Assembly: GCA_019635965.1 (NCBI GenBank)
Contig: JAHBYK010000013.1
Location: 1 to 42,757 of the forward strand
Reading direction: 5' to 3'
Source: Parvibaculum sp.
GTDB taxonomy: Bacteria > Pseudomonadota > Alphaproteobacteria > Parvibaculales > Parvibaculaceae
Length of the DNA: 42,757 nucleotides
The position numbers were made by a program, and so were the translations under genes. Under the pieces are notes generated by a model that saw only the letters and a program-made list of their open reading frames with translations, ran no database searches and was not told the origin of the DNA. The stretch's first letter is position 1; the number at the start of each line of letters is the position of its first letter. Below are positions 15,226 through 22,479 of this stretch, piece by piece.

Positions 15226-16872
15226 ATGAGCGAATTCGACTACATCATCATCGGCGCGGGAAGTGCGGGCTGCGTTCTGGCCAATCGCCTTTCCGAGAAT
15301 CCTTCGAACAAGGTTCTGCTGCTCGAGGCGGGCTCGAAGGACTCCAATTTCATGATCCATATGCCGGCCGGCGTCGGCAAGCTGATCGGTACCGACCTGG
15401 CCAACTGGTGCTACGACACCGAAGGCCAGCCCTATCTGAACAACCGCAAGCTCTACTGGCCGCGCGGCAAGGTGCTGGGCGGTTCGTCCTCGATCAACGG
15501 CATGATCTATATCCGCGGCCATGCGCGCGACTACGACATGTGGCGCCAGCTCGGCCTCGAAGGCTGGGGCTTTGCCGATGTGCTGCCCTATTTCCGCCGG
15601 TCGGAAGGCAATGAGAATGGCAACAGCGCCTTTCACGGCGGCGATGGCCCGCTCGGCGTCAGCAATCCGCGCAAGACGAATGTGCTGTTCGATGCCTTCG
15701 TGGAGGCGGGCAAGCAGGCCGGCCACCCCTATACGGACGACTTCAACGGCCCGCAGCAGGAAGGCGTCGGCCCCTATCAGCTCACCATCAAGAACGGCCA
15801 GCGTTGCAGCGCCGCCAAGGGCTATCTCGTTCCGGCGCTGAACCGGCCGAACCTCACGGTCGAAGTGGAGGCGCTGACCTCGCGCATCCTGTTCGAGGGC
15901 AAGAAGGCCGTCGGCGTGGAATACACGCAGAAGGGCGAAACCAAGACCGCCAAGGCGGGCAAGGAAATCGTGGTGTCGGGCGGCGCGGTGAACACGCCGC
16001 AGATCCTGCTGCTGTCGGGCATCGGCAAGGGCGACTATCTGCGCAAGTTCGGCATCGACGTGGTGGCCGATCTGCCGGGCGTCGGCCAGAACCTTCAGGA
16101 CCATCTCGACTGCGTCGTCATCAACGAATGCACGCAGCCGATCACGCTGCACAGCACGGTGAGCAATCCGCTGAAGCAGCTGATGAGCGGTATGCAGTAC
16201 ACGTTCTTCAAGACCGGTCTTGCGACCTCGAACGGGCTCGAGAGCGGCGGCTTCCTGAAGACGCGGCCGGAACTCGAAATTCCCGATATCCAGCTGCATT
16301 TCGTGGCGGCGATGATGCGCGATCATGCGCGGATCAAATCCGACCGGCATGGCTTCACGGTGCATATCTGCCAGCTCCGCCCGGAAAGCCGCGGCTATAT
16401 CGCGCTCAAATCGACCAATCCGGCCGATCATGCGCTGATCCAGCCGAACTATCTGGAATCCGAATATGACCGCAAGGTGATGCGCGACGGCGTGCGCATG
16501 GTGCGCAACATCATCGCGCAGCGCGCGATGGACCCCTATAGGGGCCCGGAATTCTGGCCGGGTGCGGGCAAGCAGTCGGATGCCGAAATCGACGCCTGGA
16601 TCCGCGAGACGGCGGAGACGATCTATCATCCGGTCGGCACGGCGAAGATGGGCAACGATCCGATGGCAGTGGTCGATGCGAAGTGCCGTGTGCACGGGCT
16701 TCAGGGCCTTCGCGTGGTCGATGCATCGGTGATGCCGACGCTGGTGGGCGGCAACACGAATGCGCCGACGATCATGATCGCGGAGAAGATTTCCGACGAC
16801 ATGCTGGGCAAGCCGCCGCTGCCGGCCGAGCATGTGACGATCGCGGAAGACCGCGTGGGCCACGCGGCCTGA
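15226..16872 (+). CDS. GMC-family FAD-dependent alcohol/choline dehydrogenase
   Basis: A 548-residue GMC oxidoreductase. The FAD-binding GAGSAG is at residues 10-15 after YIIIG. GMC signature 1 is around RGKVLGGSSSINGM and signature 2 is GGAVNTPQILLLSGIG. The catalytic pair is His468 (YHPVGTAKMG) and Asn512 (GGNTNAPT), placed by recalled alignment. The closest known relatives are choline dehydrogenase and AlkJ-type alcohol dehydrogenases, which pass electrons to the respiratory chain; given the fatty-acid-type genes around it, a long-chain alcohol is as likely as choline, and no betaine genes are nearby. ATG at 15226 follows GGGA and starts at the homology. Confidence 0.93.
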   Translation: MSEFDYIIIGAGSAGCVLANRLSENPSNKVLLLEAGSKDSNFMIHMPAGVGKLIGTDLANWCYDTEGQPYLNNRKLYWPRGKVLGGSSSINGMIYIRGHARDYDMWRQLGLEGWGFADVLPYFRRSEGNENGNSAFHGGDGPLGVSNPRKTNVLFDAFVEAGKQAGHPYTDDFNGPQQEGVGPYQLTIKNGQRCSAAKGYLVPALNRPNLTVEVEALTSRILFEGKKAVGVEYTQKGETKTAKAGKEIVVSGGAVNTPQILLLSGIGKGDYLRKFGIDVVADLPGVGQNLQDHLDCVVINECTQPITLHSTVSNPLKQLMSGMQYTFFKTGLATSNGLESGGFLKTRPELEIPDIQLHFVAAMMRDHARIKSDRHGFTVHICQLRPESRGYIALKSTNPADHALIQPNYLESEYDRKVMRDGVRMVRNIIAQRAMDPYRGPEFWPGAGKQSDAEIDAWIRETAETIYHPVGTAKMGNDPMAVVDAKCRVHGLQGLRVVDASVMPTLVGGNTNAPTIMIAEKISDDMLGKPPLPAEHVTIAEDRVGHAA

Positions 16873-16892
16873 TCGCCGCTTCGGGCAAAACA

Positions 16893-16923
16893 AAAGCCGG
16901 TGTCGCAGGACACCGGCTTTTTT
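16893..16923 (+). terminator. Bidirectional rho-independent terminator
   Basis: Perfect 9-bp GC-rich stem (16896-16904 with 16909-16917, GCAG loop), flanked by TTTTTT on the + side and by a TTTTGTTTT run on the minus side. It ends the GMC transcript and also the convergent PAS_5 gene. Confidence 0.93.
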
Positions 16924-16943
16924 GTTGTCCGGCAGGCTTCGGC

Positions 16944-17618
16944 CTAGCCCAGTTCTTCCTTGCCCTGGACGGGCGCCTTCACAAGACGCAGATAGGAGCG
17001 TTCGCTGCGCAGAGGCGCGCGGCTGCGGCTTGCATGGCTTGCAAGGCTCGCGACGGCGACGGGCGGCTTTTCGGCGAGGATGCGCCGGGCGACGGTTTCG
17101 GCATCCTTCTGGGGCGAGCGCATCCGCTCCGGATCGAGGCGGCGCAGGCGGTCGATCCACTGGCGCGCGAACATGCGGTCGCCGATCCAGGGAAAGCGGT
17201 CGATGGGAACGGCGGCGCCGAGCACGCGGCTCATCGAACCGTCTTCATGGGCGAGCGGCAGCAGGATCATCTCGAAGGTTGCTTCGCGGCCGTCATTCGT
17301 GGCGGCGGTGTATTCGACGACGGAGATGGTGGCGTTCACCGTGACGTCATTGAGCGCGGCCTTCAGGTTTTCGGCACATTCGCCGGACCACATGGAGAGC
17401 AGGTTGTGGCCGCGAAATTCCATGCCATAGGTGCTGCACAGGCCGGTGCCGGCGAGACGGAAGCGCCAGGTGTCGCGGTCCTTGCGCTCGAGAATGAACA
17501 CATAGGGAAGGACGCGGCGAATATCGCCCGGTTCGATTTCCGCACGGCGCGGCGCCGGACGTCCGGCGCGCAGCCCGTTCCAGTAATCGAAGAGAATCTG
17601 GTTGTTCCTGTGCTTCAT
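16944..17618 (-). CDS. PAS_5-domain protein
   Basis: A 224-residue cytoplasmic protein with a PAS_5 (formerly DUF1457) domain covering about residues 8-150: LFDYWNGLRAGRPAPRR, then DIRRVLPYVFILE, FRLAGTGLCSTYGMEFRG and the block around FEMILLPLAH. The family is an alphaproteobacterial single-PAS type without an attached kinase or cyclase; one Caulobacter member (MopJ) affects CtrA signalling. The remaining 70 residues are basic and probably disordered. Function here is unknown. Confidence 0.87.
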   Translation of the reverse strand: MKHRNNQILFDYWNGLRAGRPAPRRAEIEPGDIRRVLPYVFILERKDRDTWRFRLAGTGLCSTYGMEFRGHNLLSMWSGECAENLKAALNDVTVNATISVVEYTAATNDGREATFEMILLPLAHEDGSMSRVLGAAVPIDRFPWIGDRMFARQWIDRLRRLDPERMRSPQKDAETVARRILAEKPPVAVASLASHASRSRAPLRSERSYLRLVKAPVQGKEELG

Positions 17619-18113
17619 AGCCCTCGACCCCGCCGCACTGTCCGCCCGGCGGGGAAGCCCCCGTTTGCCCCTGGCGGAAATCCTAACTCAAACCGGAAAG
17701 CCCGTCCCGTTTCGGTGCGACTTTCCCAAATCCGGTCCCGATCCTGTCCGGGGTGCCGATCCGGCACGCGTTTGAGCGATGTTCGCGCCGGACAGGCGAA
17801 CGGGAGCAGAAAGCGTGCCAGACGTTAACGGCGCCGGCGCGACAGCGGCCGCGCGGCCGCGAAGGCGAAAGAAAACCCAATAAAATCAGATAGTTGGCTG
17901 GTGGCCGGGGCGGCGTATGGAGGCGCAAATGGTTAATGCGGCTGCCTTCATGCCTCGTTTCGGGGCGTGGTGACGCTTCGTTAACCATGCGCTGTCGCGT
18001 TTCGCGCCATGCCATGCAGGCGGCATGTGTTCTGCATCATCCGCATCGAACGCCCCCCAAGGGTTTCCAATCGACGCAGGCCAACGCGCCCGACAAGGGC
18101 CGGGAGTGTCAGG
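17619..18113. other. Long intergenic region upstream of the Asn-rich protein gene
   Basis: This gap of 495 bases shows no gene I can support. It holds an 8-bp inverted repeat with a 44-base spacer, ATGGTTAA (17929-17936) and TTAACCAT (17981-17988), a small TGCCG/CGGCA hairpin near 17756-17768, and a degenerate sigma-54-type site at 18021-18036. The length, the dyad and the downstream promoter match the layout of a sigma-54 promoter with an activator site about 60-120 bases upstream of the predicted start. Confidence 0.5.
18021..18036 (+). promoter_or_regulatory. Candidate sigma-54 (-24/-12) promoter, degenerate
   Basis: CGGCATGTGTTCTGCA keeps the critical GG (18022-18023) and GC (18034-18035) at correct spacing and differs from the consensus at three defined positions. 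Transcription would start near 18047, about 67 bases before the gene. By itself this is weak; it gains weight from the perfect site before the CsgG/HfaB gene. Confidence 0.4.
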
Positions 18114-19088
18114 ATGAAGCAGATGTCTCTTATCAATTCGAACCGGATCGCGGTTCCCGGTGCGCTCGCCTTCGGCGTGGCGCTGTTCCTCTTCGCCTTC
18201 GCAACGCCGGCGGGCGCGGGTTCCTATGGCGGCGGTGGTGGCTGCAATACGGGCTGCACGCCGCCCCCGACAAATTGCGGCACCTGCGGCGGCGGCCATG
18301 GCGGCGGCAAGGGCGGCAGCTACGACATCAACAAGAACTACAATTACAACTACAACAAGAACTACAACAACAACGTCAACAACAACACGAACAACAACAC
18401 CAACACGAATACCAACACCAACAACAATACGAACACGAACATCATCGAGAACAACGTCAACATCAACGTGAACGCGAATGCCAGCGCCTCGGCGACGGCA
18501 TCGGCGATCGCCAATGCCAATGCGGCGGCCGACAGCGCCTCGCAGTCGATGGATCGCGGCAGCGCGGTTGCCATCGGCAATGGCAGCGGCGGCGGCTATG
18601 GCGGCGGCGGTTCGAGCTATTACGTTTCGGCACCGCAGGCGGCGCCGATGGGCGCGCTCAACGTGATCGTGCGCACGGCGCGCGTCGTGAAGCCGGTGAA
18701 GGCGATCTGCGTCAGCGCGAAGGGGCTCGAGGAAGCGGCGCGGATGAGCTCGAATGTGACGGAAGTCAGCCCGACGGACGATGTGGAACTGTTCCACTGC
18801 ACGGCGGGCGACATGCTGGTCGCCACGATCGGCCGCATGGCGGGCAAGGGCGAGGATGCGACGCCGGACTATCTGGGCGGCTATGTGATCGAGTGCCGTC
18901 CGGGCGAGGCGCTGCGCCACGGCTCGAACGGGATGCTGGCCTGCGTGCCGCAGCAGAAATATGGCCAGAGCAATGCGCCGGCGGCACGCGGCAAGGGATA
19001 TGCGGAAGTGTTCATCCGCAAGAACGAACGCGGCGAGGAAGTCGCCGCGACGGGCGGGGCGTTCTTCTCAGGCGGCGTCGGGTACTGA
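18114..19088 (+). CDS. Exported Asn-rich low-complexity protein, candidate surface fibre subunit
   Basis: A 324-residue protein, not recognised as a named family. Residues 1-35 are a signal peptide (cleavage after AGA). Then a Gly/Cys-rich part with CNTGC and CGTC (Cys 44, 48, 55, 58), an extreme Asn/Tyr/Thr tract (about 72-122), an Asn/Ala/Ser alternating stretch (119-145, NVNANASASATASA style), a Gly-rich spacer, and a compact C-terminal domain (about 180-280) with four Cys. Alternating Asn/Ala/Ser residues are typical of beta-helical or amyloid-like surface proteins. ATG at 18114 has GGGAG in front. Candidate partner: the CsgG/HfaB lipoprotein 1.35 kb downstream on the other strand. Confidence 0.85.
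   Translation: MKQMSLINSNRIAVPGALAFGVALFLFAFATPAGAGSYGGGGGCNTGCTPPPTNCGTCGGGHGGGKGGSYDINKNYNYNYNKNYNNNVNNNTNNNTNTNTNTNNNTNTNIIENNVNINVNANASASATASAIANANAAADSASQSMDRGSAVAIGNGSGGGYGGGGSSYYVSAPQAAPMGALNVIVRTARVVKPVKAICVSAKGLEEAARMSSNVTEVSPTDDVELFHCTAGDMLVATIGRMAGKGEDATPDYLGGYVIECRPGEALRHGSNGMLACVPQQKYGQSNAPAARGKGYAEVFIRKNERGEEVAATGGAFFSGGVGY
18327..18479 (+). repeat. In-frame low-complexity trinucleotide tract
   Basis: About 150 bases dominated by AAC with ACC, ACG, TAC and AAG triplets, coding the Asn-rich tract of the exported protein. Slippage in units of three would change tract length without breaking the frame. AAC is mixed with AAT, so the tract is not a perfect microsatellite. Confidence 0.85.
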
Positions 19089-19141
19089 CGGGGGCGCGGG
19101 CCGCGGCTGCTTCATCCCACGGCCTGCAAGGCGCCGAAGAG

Positions 19142-19174
19142 ACGGGGAGGACGAAAGTCCTCCCCGTTTTCTTT
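19142..19174 (+). terminator. Rho-independent terminator of the Asn-rich protein gene
   Basis: A perfect 11-bp stem (19142-19152 with 19157-19167) closed by a GAAA loop, followed by TTTTCTTT. Located 54 bases past the stop. Confidence 0.92.
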
Positions 19175-19204
19175 CTGGCCAGGGCGAGCGCGGCAGCGCC
19201 CAAC

Positions 19205-19245
19205 AAAAAGCTCCCGTCCACCTTCCTGCGAATGCGGACGGGAGC
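19205..19245 (-). terminator. Rho-independent terminator of the DUF2147 gene
   Basis: Perfect 10-bp arms (19210-19219 and 19236-19245) with a 16-base loop, followed on the minus strand by TTTTTGTTG. It lies about 40 bases past the DUF2147 stop. Confidence 0.85.
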
Positions 19246-19287
19246 AAGGTGGAGCGGAGGAAAGAGGTTCCTTCGCCGTGGGAAAAG

Positions 19288-19728
19288 CTATTCCACGCGA
19301 TCCCAGGTCTGGGTGCGGCTGCCGATACCGCGCGAACCGGTGACGGCGAGCTTCGCGCCGCCATCGGTGAGCTCGATGCTGGCATTCGCGGTCTTGCCAT
19401 TGGCGGGACGGAGGATCGTACCGCCGGACCAGCCGCTGCCTTTCGGCGTCATATCCCAGAGGATGACCATGCCGACAAGGGGCTGGTTCTTCCGATCGCC
19501 GTCGCATTGCGCGCAGGTGGTTTCGCTCTCATCGAGCAATTCGACGATGGTGCCGGTGAGCGTGCCGCCGGTTTCGGCGATCTCGACGACGGTTTTGGGA
19601 GCGCCGGTATCGGGATCGTAGGTGCGCCATTTGCCAAGCGGCGAGGCGGCATCCGCGGAAGCCGCACTTGCGAAAGCAGAGGCGAGGAGTGCCGCCGCAA
19701 CGAGCTTCATCAGGCTGCCGAATGTCAT
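19288..19728 (-). CDS. DUF2147 exported protein
   Basis: A 146-residue protein with a signal peptide (about 1-25, ending ASA) and a DUF2147 domain: SPLGKWRTYDPDTGAPKTVVEIAETGGTL (about 29-57), a CAQC pair (Cys in the loop DESETTCAQCDGD), GMVILWDM and a final beta-strand ending RTQTWDRVE. DUF2147 proteins are small periplasmic beta-barrel-like proteins of unknown function. GGGAGG lies 7 bases before ATG. It is divergent from sugE and its own promoter must lie within the 170-base gap. Confidence 0.9.
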   Translation of the reverse strand: MTFGSLMKLVAAALLASAFASAASADAASPLGKWRTYDPDTGAPKTVVEIAETGGTLTGTIVELLDESETTCAQCDGDRKNQPLVGMVILWDMTPKGSGWSGGTILRPANGKTANASIELTDGGAKLAVTGSRGIGSRTQTWDRVE

Positions 19729-19817
19729 TTCGTCCTCCCGAAATAAATTGGCATTAGAAATGTCAATATAAAGAGTGCGGCCGGGGATGCAAGCCCGTTT
19801 CCGATTTGCTATGACTG

Positions 19818-19881
19818 CGCCCGCAGGGACGGCCCTGCGGGCGGTATTCCGCCATTTTCCCGATTGCGGGGACGGCCTCGC
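19818..19881 (+). promoter_or_regulatory. Guanidine-II (mini-ykkC) riboswitch
   Basis: Two hairpins each closed by the diagnostic ACGG tetraloop. P1 is an 11-bp perfect stem (19818-19828 with 19833-19843, loop 19829-19832). P2 is 6 bp with one G-U pair (19866-19871 with 19876-19881, loop 19872-19875). A 22-base linker separates them. The next gene is a SugE-type small multidrug transporter, the classic partner. The 3' arm of P2 (GCCTC, 19875-19879) can instead pair with GAGGC of the ribosome site (19895-19899), giving a translational ON switch when guanidine stabilises P1 and P2. Confidence 0.9.
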
Positions 19882-19901
19882 TTCTTCGACAGGAGAGGCA
19901 G

Positions 19902-20219
19902 ATGGCCTGGGTCTATCTTCTCATTGCGAGCGGCGCGGAAATCGTCTGGGCGTTCACGCTCAAGGCGAGCGACGGCTTCACGCGGCCGGCGATGGCGGCG
20001 CTCAACGTGGCGGCGCTGCTCGTTGCCGTCTGGTTTCTGGTGCAGGCGATGCGCGTCCTGCCGCTCGGCACGGCCTATGCCGTGTGGACGGGCATCGGCG
20101 TGGCGGGGGCGGCAATCACCGGCATTGCGGTTCTCGGCGAGAGCATGGCGCCGATGCGGATTCTCGCCATCGGCATCATCGTGGCCGGCGTGGCGATGCT
20201 GAAACTCGCCGATGGCTGA
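19902..20219 (+). CDS. sugE: SugE/Gdx-type guanidinium exporter (small multidrug resistance family)
   Basis: A 105-residue SMR protein with four membrane helices. The SMR glutamate that couples protons is in helix 1 (ASGAEIVWAFTLK, Glu13). The SugE/Gdx-type features are the KASDGFT loop after helix 1 and the block GTAYAVWTGIGVAGAAITGI, then LGESMAPMRI. Gdx proteins export guanidinium in exchange for protons as antiparallel dimers, and the guanidine-II riboswitch just upstream supports that role over a broad drug-efflux role. AGGAGAGG precedes ATG and forms part of the switch. Confidence 0.94.
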   Translation: MAWVYLLIASGAEIVWAFTLKASDGFTRPAMAALNVAALLVAVWFLVQAMRVLPLGTAYAVWTGIGVAGAAITGIAVLGESMAPMRILAIGIIVAGVAMLKLADG

Positions 20220-20226
20220 CGCCCAC

Positions 20227-20254
20227 AAAAAAGGGGAGGGCCATTGGCCCTCCC
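20227..20254 (-). terminator. Hairpin terminator between sugE and the CsgG/HfaB gene
   Basis: A 9-bp GC-rich stem (20234-20242 with 20246-20254, 3-base loop) followed on the minus strand by six T. It is 190 bases past the CsgG/HfaB stop but only 7 bases past the sugE stop, so it may also stop sugE transcripts even though no T-run follows on that side. Confidence 0.7.
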
Positions 20255-20441
20255 AAGTGGTCTTCCTGACCGGATGAAGGAAACTCTGTAAATCCGGTCC
20301 GGGATCGGCGGACAAGCTCCGCCTCGGCTCTCATGGTCCGGCTGGAGGCCGACCTGCCTGGACACAATGAGGGTGTGAACCGGCGATAGGTTTTGTCATT
20401 TGCGTCTCTGCTATCGCCGGTAATCGGGTTGAAGGTGGGGT
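20255..20441. other. Structured non-coding stretch
   Basis: No gene seen. Two further stem-loops lie here: 8-bp arms at 20268-20275 and 20292-20299 (GACCGGAT and its complement), and 11-bp arms at 20379-20389 and 20411-20421 (ACCGGCGATAG and its complement) with a 21-base loop. Neither has a T-run. On the minus strand these would form a structured 3' leader of the CsgG/HfaB mRNA, or a small RNA. Confidence 0.45.
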
Positions 20442-21497
20442 CTAGTAGGTGCCGCCGCGCAGGCCGCCAGTCTCGAAGACGGGCTCGGCATAGTAGGCAT
20501 AGGGGTCGGTTTCCGCCTTGCGGGCCGCCGTTTCCGCCGGGGCTTCGGCGACGCGCCGGGCTTCGGCCGGGCGGACCTTGGCGCCGGGATTTGCCTGGCG
20601 GTAGTCGATCTCGCCCATCGGATCCTTGTTGCCGGGGAAGCGGGCGCAATCGGCCGGATTGGCGCCGTAGAGCGGAACCAGCATCTTCAGCACGGCGCGC
20701 TCGATGACGGAGCGGACGGCGAGCTGGATCGGTTCCTGCGCGCTGGTGCCGGCGCCGATGGAGAAGAGGTTGCCGCCGAAGAAGTCGAAGACACCGGCGC
20801 GGATTTCGCGGCCGACGATCTGCTTCTGATAGGAAACGTAGTCCACCACTTCGAGCGTGCGGCTGTTCACGAGGCGCAGGTCGAGGCCGATATTCATGAC
20901 ATAGGTGGAGGCGGACGCATTGGCCGCCGCGCCCATGTCGCCGCCTTCGGCGAAGCCCGCATTGAGGCCGCCCGAGCGGATGTTGAAATTGAGTTCGGTG
21001 ATGCCGCCGACGAGGTAATAGTCGGAGCCACGGATTTCGCCCGCATAGATCTTGCGGTAGTCGTCTTCCGTGCCGTCGCCGATCAGCTTGTTGTTGGTGT
21101 ATTTCAGCTCAAGCTCGGTGATCGAGGTGTCGTAACGCTCGACGAGCGGCACACCGGCCTTGCCGAGTGCGGACATGGCCATGAGCGAGGCGCCCTGGGT
21201 GAGCTTCATGCCGGTGCCATCGGCCTCCGCCTTGCCGGTGTAGTCGCGGATATTGCCGACCGCGATGCGCGTTGCCGTGGTGCTCGACGGCACATGGCGC
21301 GCGAGGCAGCGCAGGGCTTCCGAGTAGGGCGTTTCATTTGTGATGACAGGAGCATTGCCGATCGGCGAGGTGTAGCGGCCGTCAGAGCCCGCATTGGCGC
21401 TGACGCAGCCCGTGAGCGCAACTGCCATGGCGAGGGCACCCAGCGTCCTGCCGGATATTCCCTTCTTCGCCGCGATCGACACAACCTTGTTGAACAC
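20442..21497 (-). CDS. CsgG/HfaB-family outer-membrane lipoprotein
   Basis: A 351-residue protein starting at GTG with AGGAGG in front. Signal ends in a lipobox, LTGC. The CsgG/HfaB domain is spread over about residues 60-290: TRIAVGNIRDYTGK, then GASLMAMSALGKAGVPLVERYD, DYYLVGGITELNFNIRSGG, MNIGLDLRLVNSRTLEVVDYVSYQKQIVGRE and AVRSVIERAVLKML. CsgG forms the outer-membrane pore for curli subunits and HfaB anchors the Caulobacter holdfast. The C-terminal 60 residues (Pro/Ala/Arg-rich, ending GGLRGGTY) are extra. No csgA/B/E/F or hfaA/D homologue is recognisable, so the substrate is open; the Asn-rich exported protein is the nearest candidate. Confidence 0.93.
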   Translation of the reverse strand: MFNKVVSIAAKKGISGRTLGALAMAVALTGCVSANAGSDGRYTSPIGNAPVITNETPYSEALRCLARHVPSSTTATRIAVGNIRDYTGKAEADGTGMKLTQGASLMAMSALGKAGVPLVERYDTSITELELKYTNNKLIGDGTEDDYRKIYAGEIRGSDYYLVGGITELNFNIRSGGLNAGFAEGGDMGAAANASASTYVMNIGLDLRLVNSRTLEVVDYVSYQKQIVGREIRAGVFDFFGGNLFSIGAGTSAQEPIQLAVRSVIERAVLKMLVPLYGANPADCARFPGNKDPMGEIDYRQANPGAKVRPAEARRVAEAPAETAARKAETDPYAYYAEPVFETGGLRGGTY

Positions 21498-21810
21498 TTC
21501 GGCCTCCTGATGGTCCGCTCATTGGCGGTTCGGATGGCGATCCCTGTTTTTTGGATTCTGCCGCCTTGCCGCCAAGGCTTCGGTTGACCGGGTGATTGCA
21601 ACCGGTGTGCCAGCGGTAAGAAGTTGTTAGGAATCGCGGAAATCCGCGGTTTTCATTCAGGGGGTGCGAAAAGGCGGGACGGGGGGAATGGTTACCGCCG
21701 CGTCCCGGAACGGAGCCCTGGGCCGGCGTCCCGTTTTGGCGCGTCAACTTTGCGTTAAGCCTGTGCCGCCTTGCGACAGGCCGAGCGGGCCGAGGGAGAA
21801 GCGGGTTGCG
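21498..21810. other. Divergent promoter region of the CsgG/HfaB and isomerase genes
   Basis: This 313-base gap carries the sigma-54 site (21597-21612) and a perfect palindrome CGCGGA-AA-TCCGCG (21635-21648) about 35 bases farther upstream of it, a possible activator site. No small gene or RNA is evident. Confidence 0.55.
21597..21612 (-). promoter_or_regulatory. Sigma-54 (-24/-12) promoter of the CsgG/HfaB gene
   Basis: On the minus strand TGGCACACCGGTTGCA matches the full consensus TGGCACRNNNNTTGCW at every defined position. The predicted start is near 21586, leaving an 88-base leader before GTG at 21497. It lies in an intergenic region and in the right orientation. Confidence 0.75.
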
Positions 21811-22479
21811 ATGCGGGCCGACGCAAGCGACACTCCGCGCATCAACATTAACACCACAAGATGCGGGACATCGACATTGGCCAAACTCGAGTTCTTCTAT
21901 GACTGCTCCAGCCCCTGGACCTATCTCGCCTTCAGCCGGATCGAAGACATCGTGAAGCGCACCAAGGCGGACATGGTGTGGAAGCCGATCCTGGTCGGCG
22001 GCGTGTTCAATGCGGTTAACGAAAGCGTCTATGAGGCGCGGGCCAATCCGCATCCGGTGAAGAGCCGCTATTACAACAAGGACCTGAAGGACTGGGCCCG
22101 CTATTGCGGCATCGAGATCGGCAAGCCGCCCGTCTTTCCGGTGCGTTCGGTCGATGCGATGCGCGCGGCCATCGTTGCGCTCGACAAGGGGAAACTGCCG
22201 GAATTTTCCTGGGCGACGTTCCGGGCCTATTGGGGGGAGCTGAAAGATATCAGCCAGCCGGAGGTGCTGGAGGAGATCTGCGGCGCCGCCGGGCTCGACT
22301 GGGACGAGGTGAGCGAGCTCATCAAGACCGATGACGTGAAAGGGCGGCTGCGCGCCAATACGGAAGAGCTGATTGCGCGGGGCGGCTTCGGCTCGCCCAC
22401 CATGTTCGTCAACGACACGGACATGTATTTCGGCAACGACCGGCTGCCGCTGGTGGAGGCCGCGCTCCAGAATGGCTGA
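21811..22479 (+). CDS. 2-hydroxychromene-2-carboxylate isomerase/DsbA-like oxidoreductase family
   Basis: A 222-residue thioredoxin-fold protein of the HCCA isomerase type, related to kappa-class glutathione transferases. Opening strand LEFFYDCSSPWTYLAF contains the glutathione-contacting Ser region; later blocks are WKPILVGGVFNAVN, DLKDWARYCGIEI, and FGSPTMFVNDTDMYFGNDRLPLVEAAL near the end. It probably isomerises or conjugates an aromatic or enone substrate with glutathione. The start is uncertain: ATG at 21811 has GAGGGAGAAG upstream; family similarity begins at a TTG at 21877. The rhomboid gene starts 8 bases before its stop. Confidence 0.88.
   Translation: MRADASDTPRININTTRCGTSTLAKLEFFYDCSSPWTYLAFSRIEDIVKRTKADMVWKPILVGGVFNAVNESVYEARANPHPVKSRYYNKDLKDWARYCGIEIGKPPVFPVRSVDAMRAAIVALDKGKLPEFSWATFRAYWGELKDISQPEVLEEICGAAGLDWDEVSELIKTDDVKGRLRANTEELIARGGFGSPTMFVNDTDMYFGNDRLPLVEAALQNG

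Noticed and set aside
15226..16872. Calling the GMC gene betA (choline dehydrogenase)
   Set aside because: No betaine aldehyde dehydrogenase, BetI or choline transporter is nearby, and the GMC family is too broad.
15193..17160. A 655-codon minus-strand frame across the GMC gene
   Set aside because: An antisense shadow caused by GC-rich codon bias; it spans the GMC terminator and has a His/Arg-rich, unlikely composition.
18327..18479. Repetitive tract considered as a CRISPR array
   Set aside because: No repeat-spacer periodicity and no cas genes; it is an in-frame low-complexity coding tract.
17886..18920. Long minus-strand open frame opposite the Asn-rich gene, with Val-rich stretches
   Set aside because: It is the reverse complement of the AAC-rich tract (GTT codons) and of high-GC coding sequence. 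No ribosome site, no family pattern.
20442..21497. Naming this gene hfaB or csgG
   Set aside because: The family is clear, but there is no hfaA, hfaD or csgA/B/E/F beside it to choose between the two functions.
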